Positions 28,224-37,326 of a stretch of DNA of 64,000 nucleotides are shown here, piece after piece. Below the pieces are notes generated by a model. The model worked only from the letters and a program-made list of their open reading frames with translations. It was not told the DNA's origin and searched no databases. Both the position numbers and the translations under genes were made by a program. Positions within the stretch are counted from its first letter, which is position 1. The number at the start of each line of letters is the position of its first letter. The stretch is from Craspedostauros australis (Eukaryota > Bacillariophyta > Bacillariophyceae > Mastogloiales > Achnanthaceae): positions 1 through 64,000 of the forward strand of contig JAMXDE010000084.1 in the NCBI GenBank assembly GCA_026770025.1, written 5' to 3'.

Positions 28224-28226
28224 TCA
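28224..28226 (-). other. Gag/Pol junction stop (UGA-G), candidate readthrough site in E3
   Basis: GAG-TGA-GAG on the sense strand is the only stop between the Gag ATG at 29699 and the Pol stop at 23706. Because both LTRs are identical and everything else is intact, this UGA was probably present in the element that transposed, so a way to translate past it is likely. Confidence 0.6.
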
Positions 28227-29699
28227 CTCCTCTTCAGAGTACTCGTCCTCTTCTTCGAGGTCGAGTCCGGTCATGTCTTCGTCGGTGGTTGCAAGGGCCA
28301 TGTCGTTGATGAACGACTCGTAGTGCGCCATGTTGGTGGTGTTGATTGTTTGGTTTTTCTTGATGTTCGTGATTTCGTCGATTGTCACGATTCTTGGATT
28401 GGTCACATTTTTGACCTCAACGGGGTCGTTTTCGAGCTCGTTGGTGGGGAAACACACCAATTCTTCGTTGTTGACCGACTTGTCTTCGTCGGGTAACCAC
28501 ATTGATTCATCGGTCATCACGAGACCGATTTCGTCTTCTTCGTCGTCAGCGGGCATCCACATGGGTTCATCTACCACGACGAACGCGGCGTTGTCTGCCG
28601 CGGCGTCTTCGGGTAGCCACATCGGTTCTTCGACCATCACGAGGGCGACGTCGTCTGTTCCGTCCATTCCGTCGGTGGCCACGTTGGCGGCGTCGGCTGC
28701 TCTCATCGCTGCCTTCAACTTGAAGCACTCGAGGATCTTGTGTCCCTTCTTACCGCAGTACTTGCAGTTTCCGTTGAACTTAGTCTTGTCCTCAGTATCA
28801 CTTCTCTTGTTCTTCTTCGTGGGCTTGCCACCTTTGTTCTTAGGCGCAGAGCGGCAGTCTGCCTTCTTGTGCCCGTAGGCGCCACAGTTGCGGCAGTGGC
28901 CCTTGAAGCCACCAGTGGCGGCGAGTGCCATTTCTTCCTTGCTATTGTTCTCGCGCTTACTACCTCCTTGCTTGATGTGACGTGCGTCGTAGGTTGCACT
29001 CACTGCTTCACGGATGTCTTCGATAGTCATCTGCTTTTCGATGTTCTTGAACTTGAGCTCGATGAGCTTCACATCCATTTCGTAGTCCCTTCCAAGAGCG
29101 TTGAGCACGGGCATGTGGTACTGCTCCATGTCCATGTTAACTCCCGCGTGCTTGAGGCGGTTGCGGATCACCTCCATTTCGGTGAGGAAGGTATCTGGGT
29201 GTTCGCCTTTCTTCAATCGCATCCCGTTGAGTTGAGCCAACAACTTTGCCTTCATTGGCGCAGTGCGTTGCTTGTAGATGCGCTCGAGAGCCTTCCACGC
29301 CTTACGAGGGTCTCCTCCCTCGTAGGTGCTGCTCTCGCATCCCAACACAGCCATGAAGGCGACATCGCCTTCGGTGGTTTCATGGTTGATTGCCATGGTC
29401 AGTTCTTCAAACGCGTACTTGGCTAGAGCCTTCTTGTACTCCGCCTTCTCCTCGAGAGACATGGCAGATAACTTCGAGGCCTTAAGCTTCTTCTCTTCGC
29501 CTCCCACGATGGAGGCGAGAGGAGAGGGGTCGAAAGCCTCGGTCTTCACAATCACTGCACCCAAGTCCTTGAGATACAAGTCTCCGTAACCCTTGCGGTT
29601 GGCGCGGGCGAGGAACTTCGCACTCCAAGCTTTCCAGGAGGATCGCTTGCCGTCGAACATGATCATGTAACGATCGGTCTTACCGAGGAAAGACGTCAT
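28224..29699 (-). CDS. E3 Gag protein with two zinc knuckles
   Basis: 491 residues from ATG at 29699. A copia-type capsid region comes first (YMIMFDGKRSSWKAWSAKFL, then AWKALERIYKQRTAPMKAKL). Two CCHC knuckles follow: CRNCGAYGHKKADC and CKYCGKKGHKILEC, separated by a Lys-rich spacer. The C-terminal 150 residues are very acidic with repeated DEPMWLP/DESMWLP motifs (MVEEPMWLPEDAA, VVDEPMWMPADDE, MTDESMWLPDEDK). Zinc knuckles package the RNA; the acidic repeats are unexplained. The frame continues past the UGA into Pol. Confidence 0.9.
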   Translation of the reverse strand: MTSFLGKTDRYMIMFDGKRSSWKAWSAKFLARANRKGYGDLYLKDLGAVIVKTEAFDPSPLASIVGGEEKKLKASKLSAMSLEEKAEYKKALAKYAFEELTMAINHETTEGDVAFMAVLGCESSTYEGGDPRKAWKALERIYKQRTAPMKAKLLAQLNGMRLKKGEHPDTFLTEMEVIRNRLKHAGVNMDMEQYHMPVLNALGRDYEMDVKLIELKFKNIEKQMTIEDIREAVSATYDARHIKQGGSKRENNSKEEMALAATGGFKGHCRNCGAYGHKKADCRSAPKNKGGKPTKKNKRSDTEDKTKFNGNCKYCGKKGHKILECFKLKAAMRAADAANVATDGMDGTDDVALVMVEEPMWLPEDAAADNAAFVVVDEPMWMPADDEEDEIGLVMTDESMWLPDEDKSVNNEELVCFPTNELENDPVEVKNVTNPRIVTIDEITNIKKNQTINTTNMAHYESFINDMALATTDEDMTGLDLEEEDEYSEEE

Positions 29700-29766
29700 G
29701 GTGATGATGGTGAGAGTTGTTTGTTGCTGCGTTGGTGATGATGGAAACGTAGGATTTCAATCGTAA

Positions 29767-29778
29767 CGTTTCGAAACG
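29767..29778 (-). promoter_or_regulatory. E3 palindrome CGTTTCGAAACG at the primer-binding position
   Basis: The 12 bases after the sense-strand 5' LTR (which ends CCAACA) form a perfect palindrome. E4 has CGTTTATAAACG in the same place after the same CCAACA. No tRNA 3' end or clear anticodon arm matches it, so the primer is unknown. Confidence 0.6.
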
Positions 29779-30460
29779 TGTTGGAAATCCGGGGTTAGTG
29801 TTAGTAAGAACTAATTGGTTGTTAGATCGTACTATTCAGAACTGTGAGCTCATTCTCTTCAGCTCCTTTGCCTTTCGTTTCTCATATAGCATCTCCTGCA
29901 GCAGCACCATGTCATACTGTTGCATTCATGCATCTTATCATCATGAATCATCGCTTGCGTACATGAGATCGCATCCGCAGGCATCCTTTGTCATGCACAT
30001 CGTCGTGCATATCCGTAGGCATTCTTTCCATGCACCTCGTCGTGCATATCCTTATTCTACATTCCCTGCGGTACGATTCCACAGTCTTGCGTTTCGCTCT
30101 TGATCTCCTGACACCAAACTTTACGATTGGTGTCATGATTGATGTCATGATTGATGCCTTTTCTGAGTTGTTCTAGTCCGTGGGTGACACGTGCCATGAT
30201 CTCCAGATGGGGTGATCATCAATGTGTCAGTCATCATCTTCCTTCACATGGTTTAGATGTCGTGGCCTTTTCTTGATTCATAGAGGACAGGCTTGTTTGC
30301 TTGGTAAGACTGAGGTCATTCCTGTGTGATTCGTGTCGTGGGTGGAATGGACAATATTCAATGGTGTGACGAATAATATCCAAAGGTGTGACAAATAATG
30401 TTGGGAGTTGCGGCAATCATGGGTATCTTTCCGACAGAGTCGTACCCTCGATTCCTGACA
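29779..30460 (-). repeat. E3 5' LTR (682 bp)
   Basis: Identical in length and apparently in sequence to 22949-23630. It is followed on the plus strand by the GCTATG target duplicate and the rest of the E2 LTR. Confidence 0.96.
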
Positions 30461-30827
30461 GCTATGGTTCTTCCCTTCGAGGGGGATCTCCTGTGGTGTC
30501 CTGATTGACAATGCGTGTGGGTTGTGTAGCCCGAGTACCGTGGGTCGAGATCCGTTGTCTGAGTTCTGTGAGAGACAATGGGCAATGATGCGCGTTGCTG
30601 TGGCTTTGGTTCCGTGCGTCGGCGTTTTGGCAATGGTGGGTGTCAGAAACTTGGTTATCGGAACCCTGTTGGTTCCCTGACACGAATTCCGAAGATCTAC
30701 TTCAAGGTTCTGGATCTGTCCCCAAACGTGGGGGCCGGTGATGTATTCGTTCGACCTACTGGAATGCTGACGAGTTGGATGATTCGTAGTCTCTCTTGCT
30801 AAGATGGCTACTAGTTTAGCTCTATTA
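30461..30827 (-). repeat. E2 5' LTR, right fragment
   Basis: Continuation of the E2 LTR beyond E3, matching 11695-12065. It ends CTCTATTA at 30827, followed by the AAGCA target duplicate at 30828-30832. Confidence 0.95.
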
Positions 30828-30832
30828 AAGCA

Positions 30833-31946
30833 CACAAGCACACAAGTACGCGATGAACAGACAAAGACTCGTGTGAGTTGGGAAGTGGCGGACGCTTGCA
30901 CCAATACGAATCGTGCGTGGGTATGTGTGTTCGTTCGAGTCTGCGGAATGCCATGACCTGCGGATGTTGTCAACGCCATTGTTGATGTCTCCTCACTGCG
31001 CTGCACTGCGCTGCAACAACCGAACCGTCTCTGCTCCTCGTGCTGTGGGCTGTACGAGTCGGCTGTGAACCACTCGGTCTTGCTCGTTGGCTGTCTTGCT
31101 GGCCTGTCTTGGTGTGTTCTTACCTCAGTGGATCTCGCGTTGTTGGCTGCTGACCTTGTCGTGTTGGTATGTATAGTACGCTGTGTTGTTGGGATGCAAT
31201 GGGATGGATGACGACGATGGTGATGGTGGCAACGGGAGAAGTGGTTGGAGTCTTCGCGACTACGAGTATGAGAACTTCTGAGTGGAGGGTGCGATGTTAT
31301 GATTGGTAAACATGTCTTTGTCGATTGTGGATGAAGTGTGCATCGTTGCCGTTCTTGTCGTTCTTGTCGCTGTTGTCACTGTCGCTGTTGTCACTGTCGC
31401 TGTTGTCACTGTTGCTGTTGTCCTCCTCTCCCTTCTTGTTCGTTGCTTCTTGGCCTCGCTGCTTCTTGTTGCACATCGTCAACAACCCACAATTTCGAAA
31501 ATCCGTCTTGTCCCTGTCTCATTCACTGGTTGCGCTTCGTTGGCATTTCTCCATAGGCGCATTGGTCCGTACCGCATGCCATGGTTGGAGATCCGCGTTT
31601 GTATACGCAATTGGGAGAGTTGCCACGGTGGCGACATGACGAGTAGAGTACTGCTGTCACAATCAATCAATCATCTCCGAAGCACCGCCCACCCGTCCAC
31701 CGCACCATCTGGCGAGCGCTGAGCTTTGGCAATGTTGGCGACGCCGCAGACTGCACCACAGACCGCGTCATAGACTCCATCGCAATCTGCACCAGAGCAA
31801 ACGCAAAGGTCAATACCAACGTTCACACTCGTATGTACAGAGTAAACATGTTGTGTCGCGACATGGGTCATGAGCGTCAATTTCTTGTGTTCATGCAGGG
31901 CGTGGACTGGCTTCGTGGTTCGATTCCGCAGCGCGCTATTTTGACA
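30833..31946. other. Intergenic spacer with 15-bp minisatellite
   Basis: No gene that I can support. At 31352-31420 there are about four units of a 15-bp repeat around CTGTTGTCACTGTCG. On the minus strand it would read as a Asp/Asn/Ser repeat inside a 62-codon frame, which I do not consider a gene. Confidence 0.5.
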
Positions 31947-31948
31947 CA

Positions 31949-32345
31949 GTTGCAGTGGGGTACGACGATCCATGCATGACGCCAGCGGATACCACCATCC
32001 TTTTCCACACAATTCCTTCCACACAACTCCTTCCACATCATTGAAACCAACGAACGCGGAAAGCACTTGATTGGCGACGACGATCTCGGCGACAACAGTG
32101 GTGGCCAGACCATCGTCGTCATGCCACACTGCCCAATGATGCTGTATGGTACACCAACGTGCTGTTCACCAACCAGGATCATCTGCTGCTCAGCGGCATG
32201 ATCATCAGCAATGTATTGGCCAAAGAGCATGCCTTGCTGTCCAGCCAGTCAGGCTGTGCTGCGAACGATACGGTCGTGCATAGAACAGCACGCTGCGCAA
32301 GTCACCAAAGGCGAGATCCAAGACTTGCCGGGCGCACCATTGGAT
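31949..32345 (+). pseudogene. SRR1-like pseudogene fragment, copy 2
   Basis: Contains DDPCMTP, ETNERGKHL, MPHCPMMLY and GMIISNVLAKEHA with the same frame breaks as copy 1, including the extra bases after MPHCPMMLY. The N-terminal half present in copy 1 is missing because the duplication starts here. The lesions therefore predate the duplication. Confidence 0.6.
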
Positions 32346-32495
32346 GTATCACTGATAGCTATCTTACGAAATACGGTAGTGTAGTTACTTCTCTGATTAC
32401 AGCCTACTCATTTTCCTCTTCTTCATTACGCGCTCATTTCTCTGTCTACTGTTGTTGTGATTCACTCCTCTTCTGCAGCGGCAGCGCCATCGGCC

Positions 32496-33950
32496 TCAGC
32501 CAGGTGCGACGGACCGCACGAGGTTCATCAACGTTGCACGATCCATGTATGAATCCACTTGTGCTGTACCCTCGCTTTCATCCACGACCTTGTACAAATC
32601 CATCATGGACATGGCACTGTACTTGTCATCAACTTCATTGCTTGCCGCTCTCCCACTGCAGATGGCATGGATCTCTCCCATCAGTTGGGGATGTAGAATC
32701 AGCTTGCTGAAATCTGGATGAGTGAAGAAGTTCTGTTTATTCGCAGCTGCCATTCTCGTTGCTGCATCTTTCAACAGTAAACAGCCGTGTTGATTGGCGA
32801 AGATCAACGCATCTACCATGGTGTCCTCTGTGAGATGAGTGCGGGCCAACTCTGCTTCAAGAACAAGCTTGAGTCGCCAGAAGCCGAACTCGTTGGCCAC
32901 AAGGATCAGCTGTTGTAGATCGTCCTGTCCATCGAGGGTGGGAGTTGGCTGGTCAGCACCATCATCATCATCATGAGCGCCATCGCGGGTATCAGTATCA
33001 TTGTCCGGAGCGCTGTGATCGAAGGATATCTCACCTGTGTAGATGCATTCGAGGACGCGTTGGACATGTTTGGGTTGATGGTTGGGAAGAGGGATGAGCC
33101 TGCGGGTGAGGGCAGTGGCAGAATCAGTGCCGTCATCAGTGCCGTCATCGACATGCTGACGTTGGATTCCTGAGTCGATCAATGTCTGAATGGACGGAAC
33201 AGTGACCATGAGGACTCCGGAGTTTGCTTTGATTGGCTGTTGTTCGTCGCCTTGTCCGCACAGGAAGGTGATGTCTGCCTTGGCCTCAGAACGAACAGCG
33301 CTGCGACGATCTTGGCCGATGCTGATGTTGGTTGTTGTGTGGATTTTAGGATTGTCGTGCTTGGTTGGTGTTGTGATGGTGTTTGTGTGGCTTTGCTTGC
33401 GCACCTGCATCTCTGTTTGCAGCTGTGTCTGCGGTTGCAAGTTGCGTTGACTGAGGGGCTTCATGATTGATGTCATCATCTCGACCTGATATTTCGCGCT
33501 GATTAATTCAACGGGTGTTTCGTTGTCGTTGTTTTGGATGTCGATATTGACCTTGGCTGATTCGATGAGGTACTTGACGCATTCAGACTTGCCGTTGGCG
33601 GATGCTTTATGAAGTGGAGTGTCGCCAATGTTGTTTTTGCAGTTGACATCGGCGTTGCATGTTTCGATGAGGTACTTCACACATTCCAGGTGGCCGTTGG
33701 CGGATGCTTTATGAAGTGGAGTGTCGTCAAAGTCGCCTTTGTAGTTGACATCGGCGTTGCATGTTTCGATGAGGTACTTGACGCATTCAGACTGGCCGTT
33801 GCCGCATGCCCAATGAAGTGGAGTGTCGTCAAAGCCGCTTTTGACCGTGTTGACATCACGTCCTTCGTTCTGCTCCTTCCATTCCTTCAACACCGACAGA
33901 TCACCTGTCCCAGCAGCAAGAATGAGTTGTCTGTCTGAGACATTCGGCAT
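32496..33950 (-). CDS. Ankyrin-repeat BTB/POZ protein, copy 2
   Basis: 484 residues from ATG at 33950 (MPNVSDRQLI). Architecture as in the paralogue at 1557-3227 but with three full ankyrin repeats in place of five, then the degenerate NETPVELI repeat, the BTB/POZ domain (ADITFLCGQGDEQQPIKANSG, RVLECIYTGEISF) and the BACK-like tail. The BTB region is almost identical to copy 1. The part after LTEDTMVDALIFA differs more (NQHGCLLLKDAATRMAAANKQNFFTHPDFSKLI versus the other copy), so the two copies are not simply clones of each other. Stop TGA. The upstream region is not interrupted here. Likely an adaptor protein of the ubiquitin system, by family inference. Confidence 0.87.
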   Translation of the reverse strand: MPNVSDRQLILAAGTGDLSVLKEWKEQNEGRDVNTVKSGFDDTPLHWACGNGQSECVKYLIETCNADVNYKGDFDDTPLHKASANGHLECVKYLIETCNADVNCKNNIGDTPLHKASANGKSECVKYLIESAKVNIDIQNNDNETPVELISAKYQVEMMTSIMKPLSQRNLQPQTQLQTEMQVRKQSHTNTITTPTKHDNPKIHTTTNISIGQDRRSAVRSEAKADITFLCGQGDEQQPIKANSGVLMVTVPSIQTLIDSGIQRQHVDDGTDDGTDSATALTRRLIPLPNHQPKHVQRVLECIYTGEISFDHSAPDNDTDTRDGAHDDDDGADQPTPTLDGQDDLQQLILVANEFGFWRLKLVLEAELARTHLTEDTMVDALIFANQHGCLLLKDAATRMAAANKQNFFTHPDFSKLILHPQLMGEIHAICSGRAASNEVDDKYSAMSMMDLYKVVDESEGTAQVDSYMDRATLMNLVRSVAPG

Positions 33951-34231
33951 GTTGGTCGTTGGTTGTTGAGCTGTTGGTAGACAAACAATTGTTGGATGAT
34001 TGCTCAATGTGTTCACGGTCTTATAATGAAGATGCTGGCTGATGGTATGAGACCAAACTGTTGCAAGGAATAGCAAGGTTGTCGTTGTCTTGTTCGCACG
34101 TTCTGTTTCTCTGTTCCATGATCGCACTCTGGTTTGTCGTGGAAGAACTGGTTGGTGCGGATCCTTCTCGACATCCACCACAAAACACACACACACACAC
34201 ACAAACAACACGAAAGAAACACGAAGAAGGA

Positions 34232-34456
34232 ATGTGTGCGATCGAACTCGATGTTCTTGAGTCCATTGAGTCATTCGACAGAAGCTTCCCTGTTTGTGCC
34301 AAGCTGTGTCGGATCGCTGGGTGTGCGTCCAACAACGTGGCTGTTAGCGCGAGTGACTTGGTTGCCACGATGGCTTTTCCATCACTCTCGTTTCCCCAGT
34401 CGTACACTTCCCACAGAACACCACACAAACACCATGATCTCAGACTCCCACAATAG
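34232..34456 (+). CDS. Small hypothetical ORF divergent from ankyrin-BTB copy 2
   Basis: A 74-codon frame starting MCAIELDVLESIES, divergently placed to the ankyrin-BTB gene 282 bp away. The same ATG and first nine codons exist at 9390 in the other duplicate, where the frame stops at once (TGTAG). No domain is recognised. It may be a gene fragment or chance. Confidence 0.2.
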   Translation: MCAIELDVLESIESFDRSFPVCAKLCRIAGCASNNVAVSASDLVATMAFPSLSFPQSYTSHRTPHKHHDLRLPQ

Positions 34457-35656
34457 CAATACCTGCCCAAGCACACTTCCTTCTGCAAACACTGTCCAGA
34501 TGATGAGCGCGATTGCTGGTGCTTCAATTCCCCCATCTGAACAAGTTCGGGTGGAGGATGCACGCCTTGTGTGGAAACGTGAAGCTTACAGATGGCACAG
34601 CTGAGGCCAGATCACGCATCATACTGAAGATGTGTGCGATGTCTTGGCGTTGATGCCAATGCTGCACATCTTTGATCCAATGATGCCATTGGCCAAGTTG
34701 TCAAGCTGGAGCATTGCTCAAGACACACACACCCTGAGGTGAATTGGTCCTGAGATGTGAAAAACAATGGCTTGATGCCAATGCATCATATGGTACCAAT
34801 ACATTGTGCCTGAAACGTATCGCTTTGAACACTGGAGTATTCACAAATCCAACCAATTGGTTGGACTGAAGCAAGCCTTGCACACTCCAACAGGAGCAAT
34901 CCAAGATGGTGCAAGAGTAGAGCCAGGTGAGCATAGTTTCACTATCAGCACATACATGATCACATCAGTGGCAATCTTCAATTGGTGTCACATGACATCC
35001 CCTTGGTCGCTCTCCTGCTTGCACACTGTCTCTTGTTCTATCTTTTAGCTCAGCTCGATCCCAATCGCTCACCAAATCCAGATCAAGAGCCACCCACACG
35101 TGTCGAGTCAGATGTCATCGCAACATTCACAAGCTTCATCAAGTGATCATTCAGAGCATCGTTCGACACAGTGATGAGGGCACAAGTGTTGGAAATCCTC
35201 TGGGTATTGCAAAGGTATGCTTTGGTTGCATCAAGCTTGACCAAAGCACAATTGGCAAGGTGTATGGCTCTTTCTTTGCTCTTTGGCTCACCAGCTGCCC
35301 CATGGCTGGTCCGAACAATCGGGTGAATGCTTGCATACCGCAAGGACCCAACAATGCGATGACAATGAAAGTGTCAATAGTGACTCCGACTGAGGTTCAA
35401 TCTTGTTGATATTCCAAGCTCCTCACCCACTCACAGCCACATCCATCCTGTCTCACTATCCACAACCAAACCAAATCATGAAGTGTGAGCTATCCATTGT
35501 ATGATGGAGTACATCACCTGCACCACCTTCTATACCACATGCACACTTGCCATTGTCTTTTCACTGCATGTGTGTGGAAGTGTTGAGCCAATGAGTGACT
35601 TGGAATGTGTGACACAGCAGTGGAGTAATCACCATTTCCACTTTGCACCATCACCA
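34457..35656. other. Gene-free region
   Basis: Several short frames on both strands, none with recognisable domains or codon continuity. I see no terminal repeats or tandem arrays here. It may contain decayed gene fragments. Confidence 0.4.
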
Positions 35657-35798
35657 TCACTCCAACAAATCGACTTGCCCAGTACCCTTGTCTTCATCCA
35701 TAACCTTGCACAACTCCATCATGGGCATTGCAATGTACTCATCATCAAATCTGTGGTTCATTGTTCCACCATGACAGAGGGCATGGATGTCTCCCATC
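35657..35798 (-). pseudogene. Truncated third ankyrin-BTB gene (last 46 codons)
   Basis: On the minus strand an open stretch reads QMGDIHALCHGG and then FDDEYIAMPMMELCKVMDED before a TGA at 35657. It aligns with LMGEIHAICSG...VDDKYSAMSMMDLYKVVDES near the C terminus of the two complete genes, at roughly half identity. The match stops exactly where the LTR begins at 35799, so the rest of the gene was lost or moved. It is more diverged than the two full copies are from each other. Confidence 0.7.
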
Positions 35799-36599
35799 TG
35801 TTGGCAAGTTCCGCTCACGGTAACCTGCGGTCGTGGAAGATGGTGTTGGTTGATAGTCGTTCGTTTGCTATTTCATTACGTTGGCACTCCGATCCTCTCG
35901 GTGTCCGTTCGTTCTCTTGCCCGATGCTCTCGGCGCTTCAATCTGTTTTGTAGATTCGGTCTCCGACTATGAGTTGGTGTGCGAGATGCTCTCTCACTGC
36001 TCTTCATATTCTCTCTCTCTCTGTCTCAGCATCGTGTACTTCGTGCTACACCATGCTCCGTGTTCGATGCGTACTCCGCATTCAATACTCCGTTCATTCA
36101 GTACTGGTTCCTACTCCATGAGTACTTACCATTTGAAGTTCATCTCCCGTATCCATGATCTTGATGCCCTTCGATCATCGGATCCTCGCCTCCTGCTCTG
36201 ACTTGGAGACAGATGTCAACGTGGTGACATGATGACATCCTGTCGACGTCAGTAGGCGTCCTTCTGCTCTCCAGATGTCACGTTCCATTGGTGATGCAGC
36301 AGTCTGTCAGATGATATCATCATCTGAGGTTTAGTTGGGAAGTACCTTGAGATTCTCTCGGTACCATTGATGGATGGACGGACGATATTTCCAATTCTCT
36401 CAGAAATCGTCGATTGCAGATTTCCTCCAGAAATTCTGCTCATTTTCGTGTGTTCCATTTCCCCTGTAATTCTGACGAATCACAGCATACTATTGACACG
36501 AGTGTAGTTATACCGTCCAAGTGCGTATGAGAGAATAGCGGGTGAACGATGCACATATACTCGTACATCTCGACATATACTCACATGTACATATCGACA
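35799..36599 (-). repeat. Solo LTR of the E4 family (801 bp)
   Basis: Sense strand starts TGTCGATATGTACATG at 36599 and ends TTGGCAAG/CTTGCCAACA at 35799. It matches the E4 LTRs along its full length and is closer to the E4 5' LTR than to its 3' LTR. The flanking bases (CCATC at 35794-35798, GCTGT at 36600-36604) are not a target duplication, so it probably arose by recombination between two different insertions. Confidence 0.85.
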
Positions 36600-36833
36600 G
36601 CTGTGTGGTTTGCACAGATCCTCACGAACAATGTACATGTGCCCTCTGGACATCACTGGGGTCACCATGACCATTGCCACCTCTCCTGGTGCGAGAGGTC
36701 CATCACGTTTGATGGTAGCGCCCTCAACATTCAGCTTCATCAGCGACTGGACATGGTACACACCAAGGTCATGAACCCTGCCACGTGAGTTCGTGTGGGA
36801 TGTCACCTTCACATAGTCACCAGCGAGCATCAT
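36600..36833 (-). CDS. Partial unknown ORF truncated by the solo LTR
   Basis: A minus-strand frame starting MMLAGDYVKVTSHTN continues for about 78 codons to the LTR boundary, with LGVYHVQSLMKLNVEG and APGEVAMVMVTP. It has a beta-rich pattern but no domain that I recognise. It may be the surviving end of a gene or of another mobile element. Confidence 0.3.
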
Positions 36834-37326
36834 GCTTGCGAGCTGAAGAGTACAGTGATTGCAGGATGATGTGTACTGTGTTGATGGAGGCTGCAGTTAG
36901 GTTGAAAGGCGCGTCGCAACACACACCAGAATCACGAGGACAGCAACGCAGCGCACTGCATCATCAGCCGTCGAAGCACAGCACAGCGCAGTGCATCACA
37001 GGGGGGCATGGGCAACATTGGAGGAGAGTCACAAGGTGCATTGTATCATCCACTCTCTCCCATGTGGGAGGGTCCCAGTCATTCTACATTGTTGTACAAG
37101 CTATAACTGCAAGCAGCAGAGAATCAAGAGCAGCTGGTTCGAGATGCGCAGTGTTTCCGTTGTCCACTTTGTGAGGAGAGTTTTGGTGTTGTGGAATGGA
37201 TTCGCAATTCGGGACTCGCAAAGTGTTCCCATTGGTTGGCACATTCGGTAGAATTGTGGTTAATCTCCCTGCCCCCCAACAGCAAAAACTGAATGAGAAC
37301 ACCAAACACAACACAACAACACGACA
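36834..37326. other. Gene-free region
   Basis: No supported feature. Short palindromic bits and CA-rich stretches only. Confidence 0.4.

Larger units (their letters stand above)
22949..30460 (-). mobile_element. E3: complete Ty1/copia element nested in the E2 5' LTR
   Basis: 7,512 bp, with LTRs of 682 bp (22949-23630 and 29779-30460) that I read as identical. The target duplication is GCTATG (22943-22948 and 30461-30466), or GCTAT if the shared G belongs to the LTR. Sense-strand LTRs run TGTCAGG...CCAACA. The polypurine tract AATGGAAGGG (23631-23640) abuts the 3' LTR. Gag and Pol are intact and in one frame, separated by one UGA. Identical LTRs and intact ORFs indicate a very recent, possibly still active element, younger than its host E2. 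Confidence 0.97.
11542..30827 (-). mobile_element. E2: giant copia-like retrotransposon, split by nested element E3
   Basis: The boundaries are fixed by a perfect 5-bp target duplication AAGCA (11537-11541 and 30828-30832). Without the guest element (22949-30460) and its 6-bp duplicated target, the element is about 11.77 kb, large for copia. The 3' LTR is 11542-12065; the 5' LTR is 22786-22948 joined to 30461-30827. Both are 524 bp and differ at 8 positions. The LTRs start TAATAGAG and end CTCTATTA (8-bp terminal inverted repeat), not the usual TG...CA. Internal parts in sense order are PBS, one ORF of 3,229 codons, an overlapping second ORF, a UUCG hairpin and a polypurine tract. A solo LTR of the same family with TSD GAGTG lies at 37473-38086. 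Confidence 0.95.
31949..34285. repeat. Segmental duplication, copy 2
   Basis: Matches 1013-3455 plus 9334-9440. It preserves the uninterrupted sequence around the E1 insertion site, with a single TCCAC at about 34186. Its 5' limit is the start of GTTGCAGTGGGG at 31949. Confidence 0.9.

Noticed and set aside
31900-31946. tRNA gene suggested by GGTTCGATTCC
   Set aside because: No matching acceptor, D or anticodon arms upstream.
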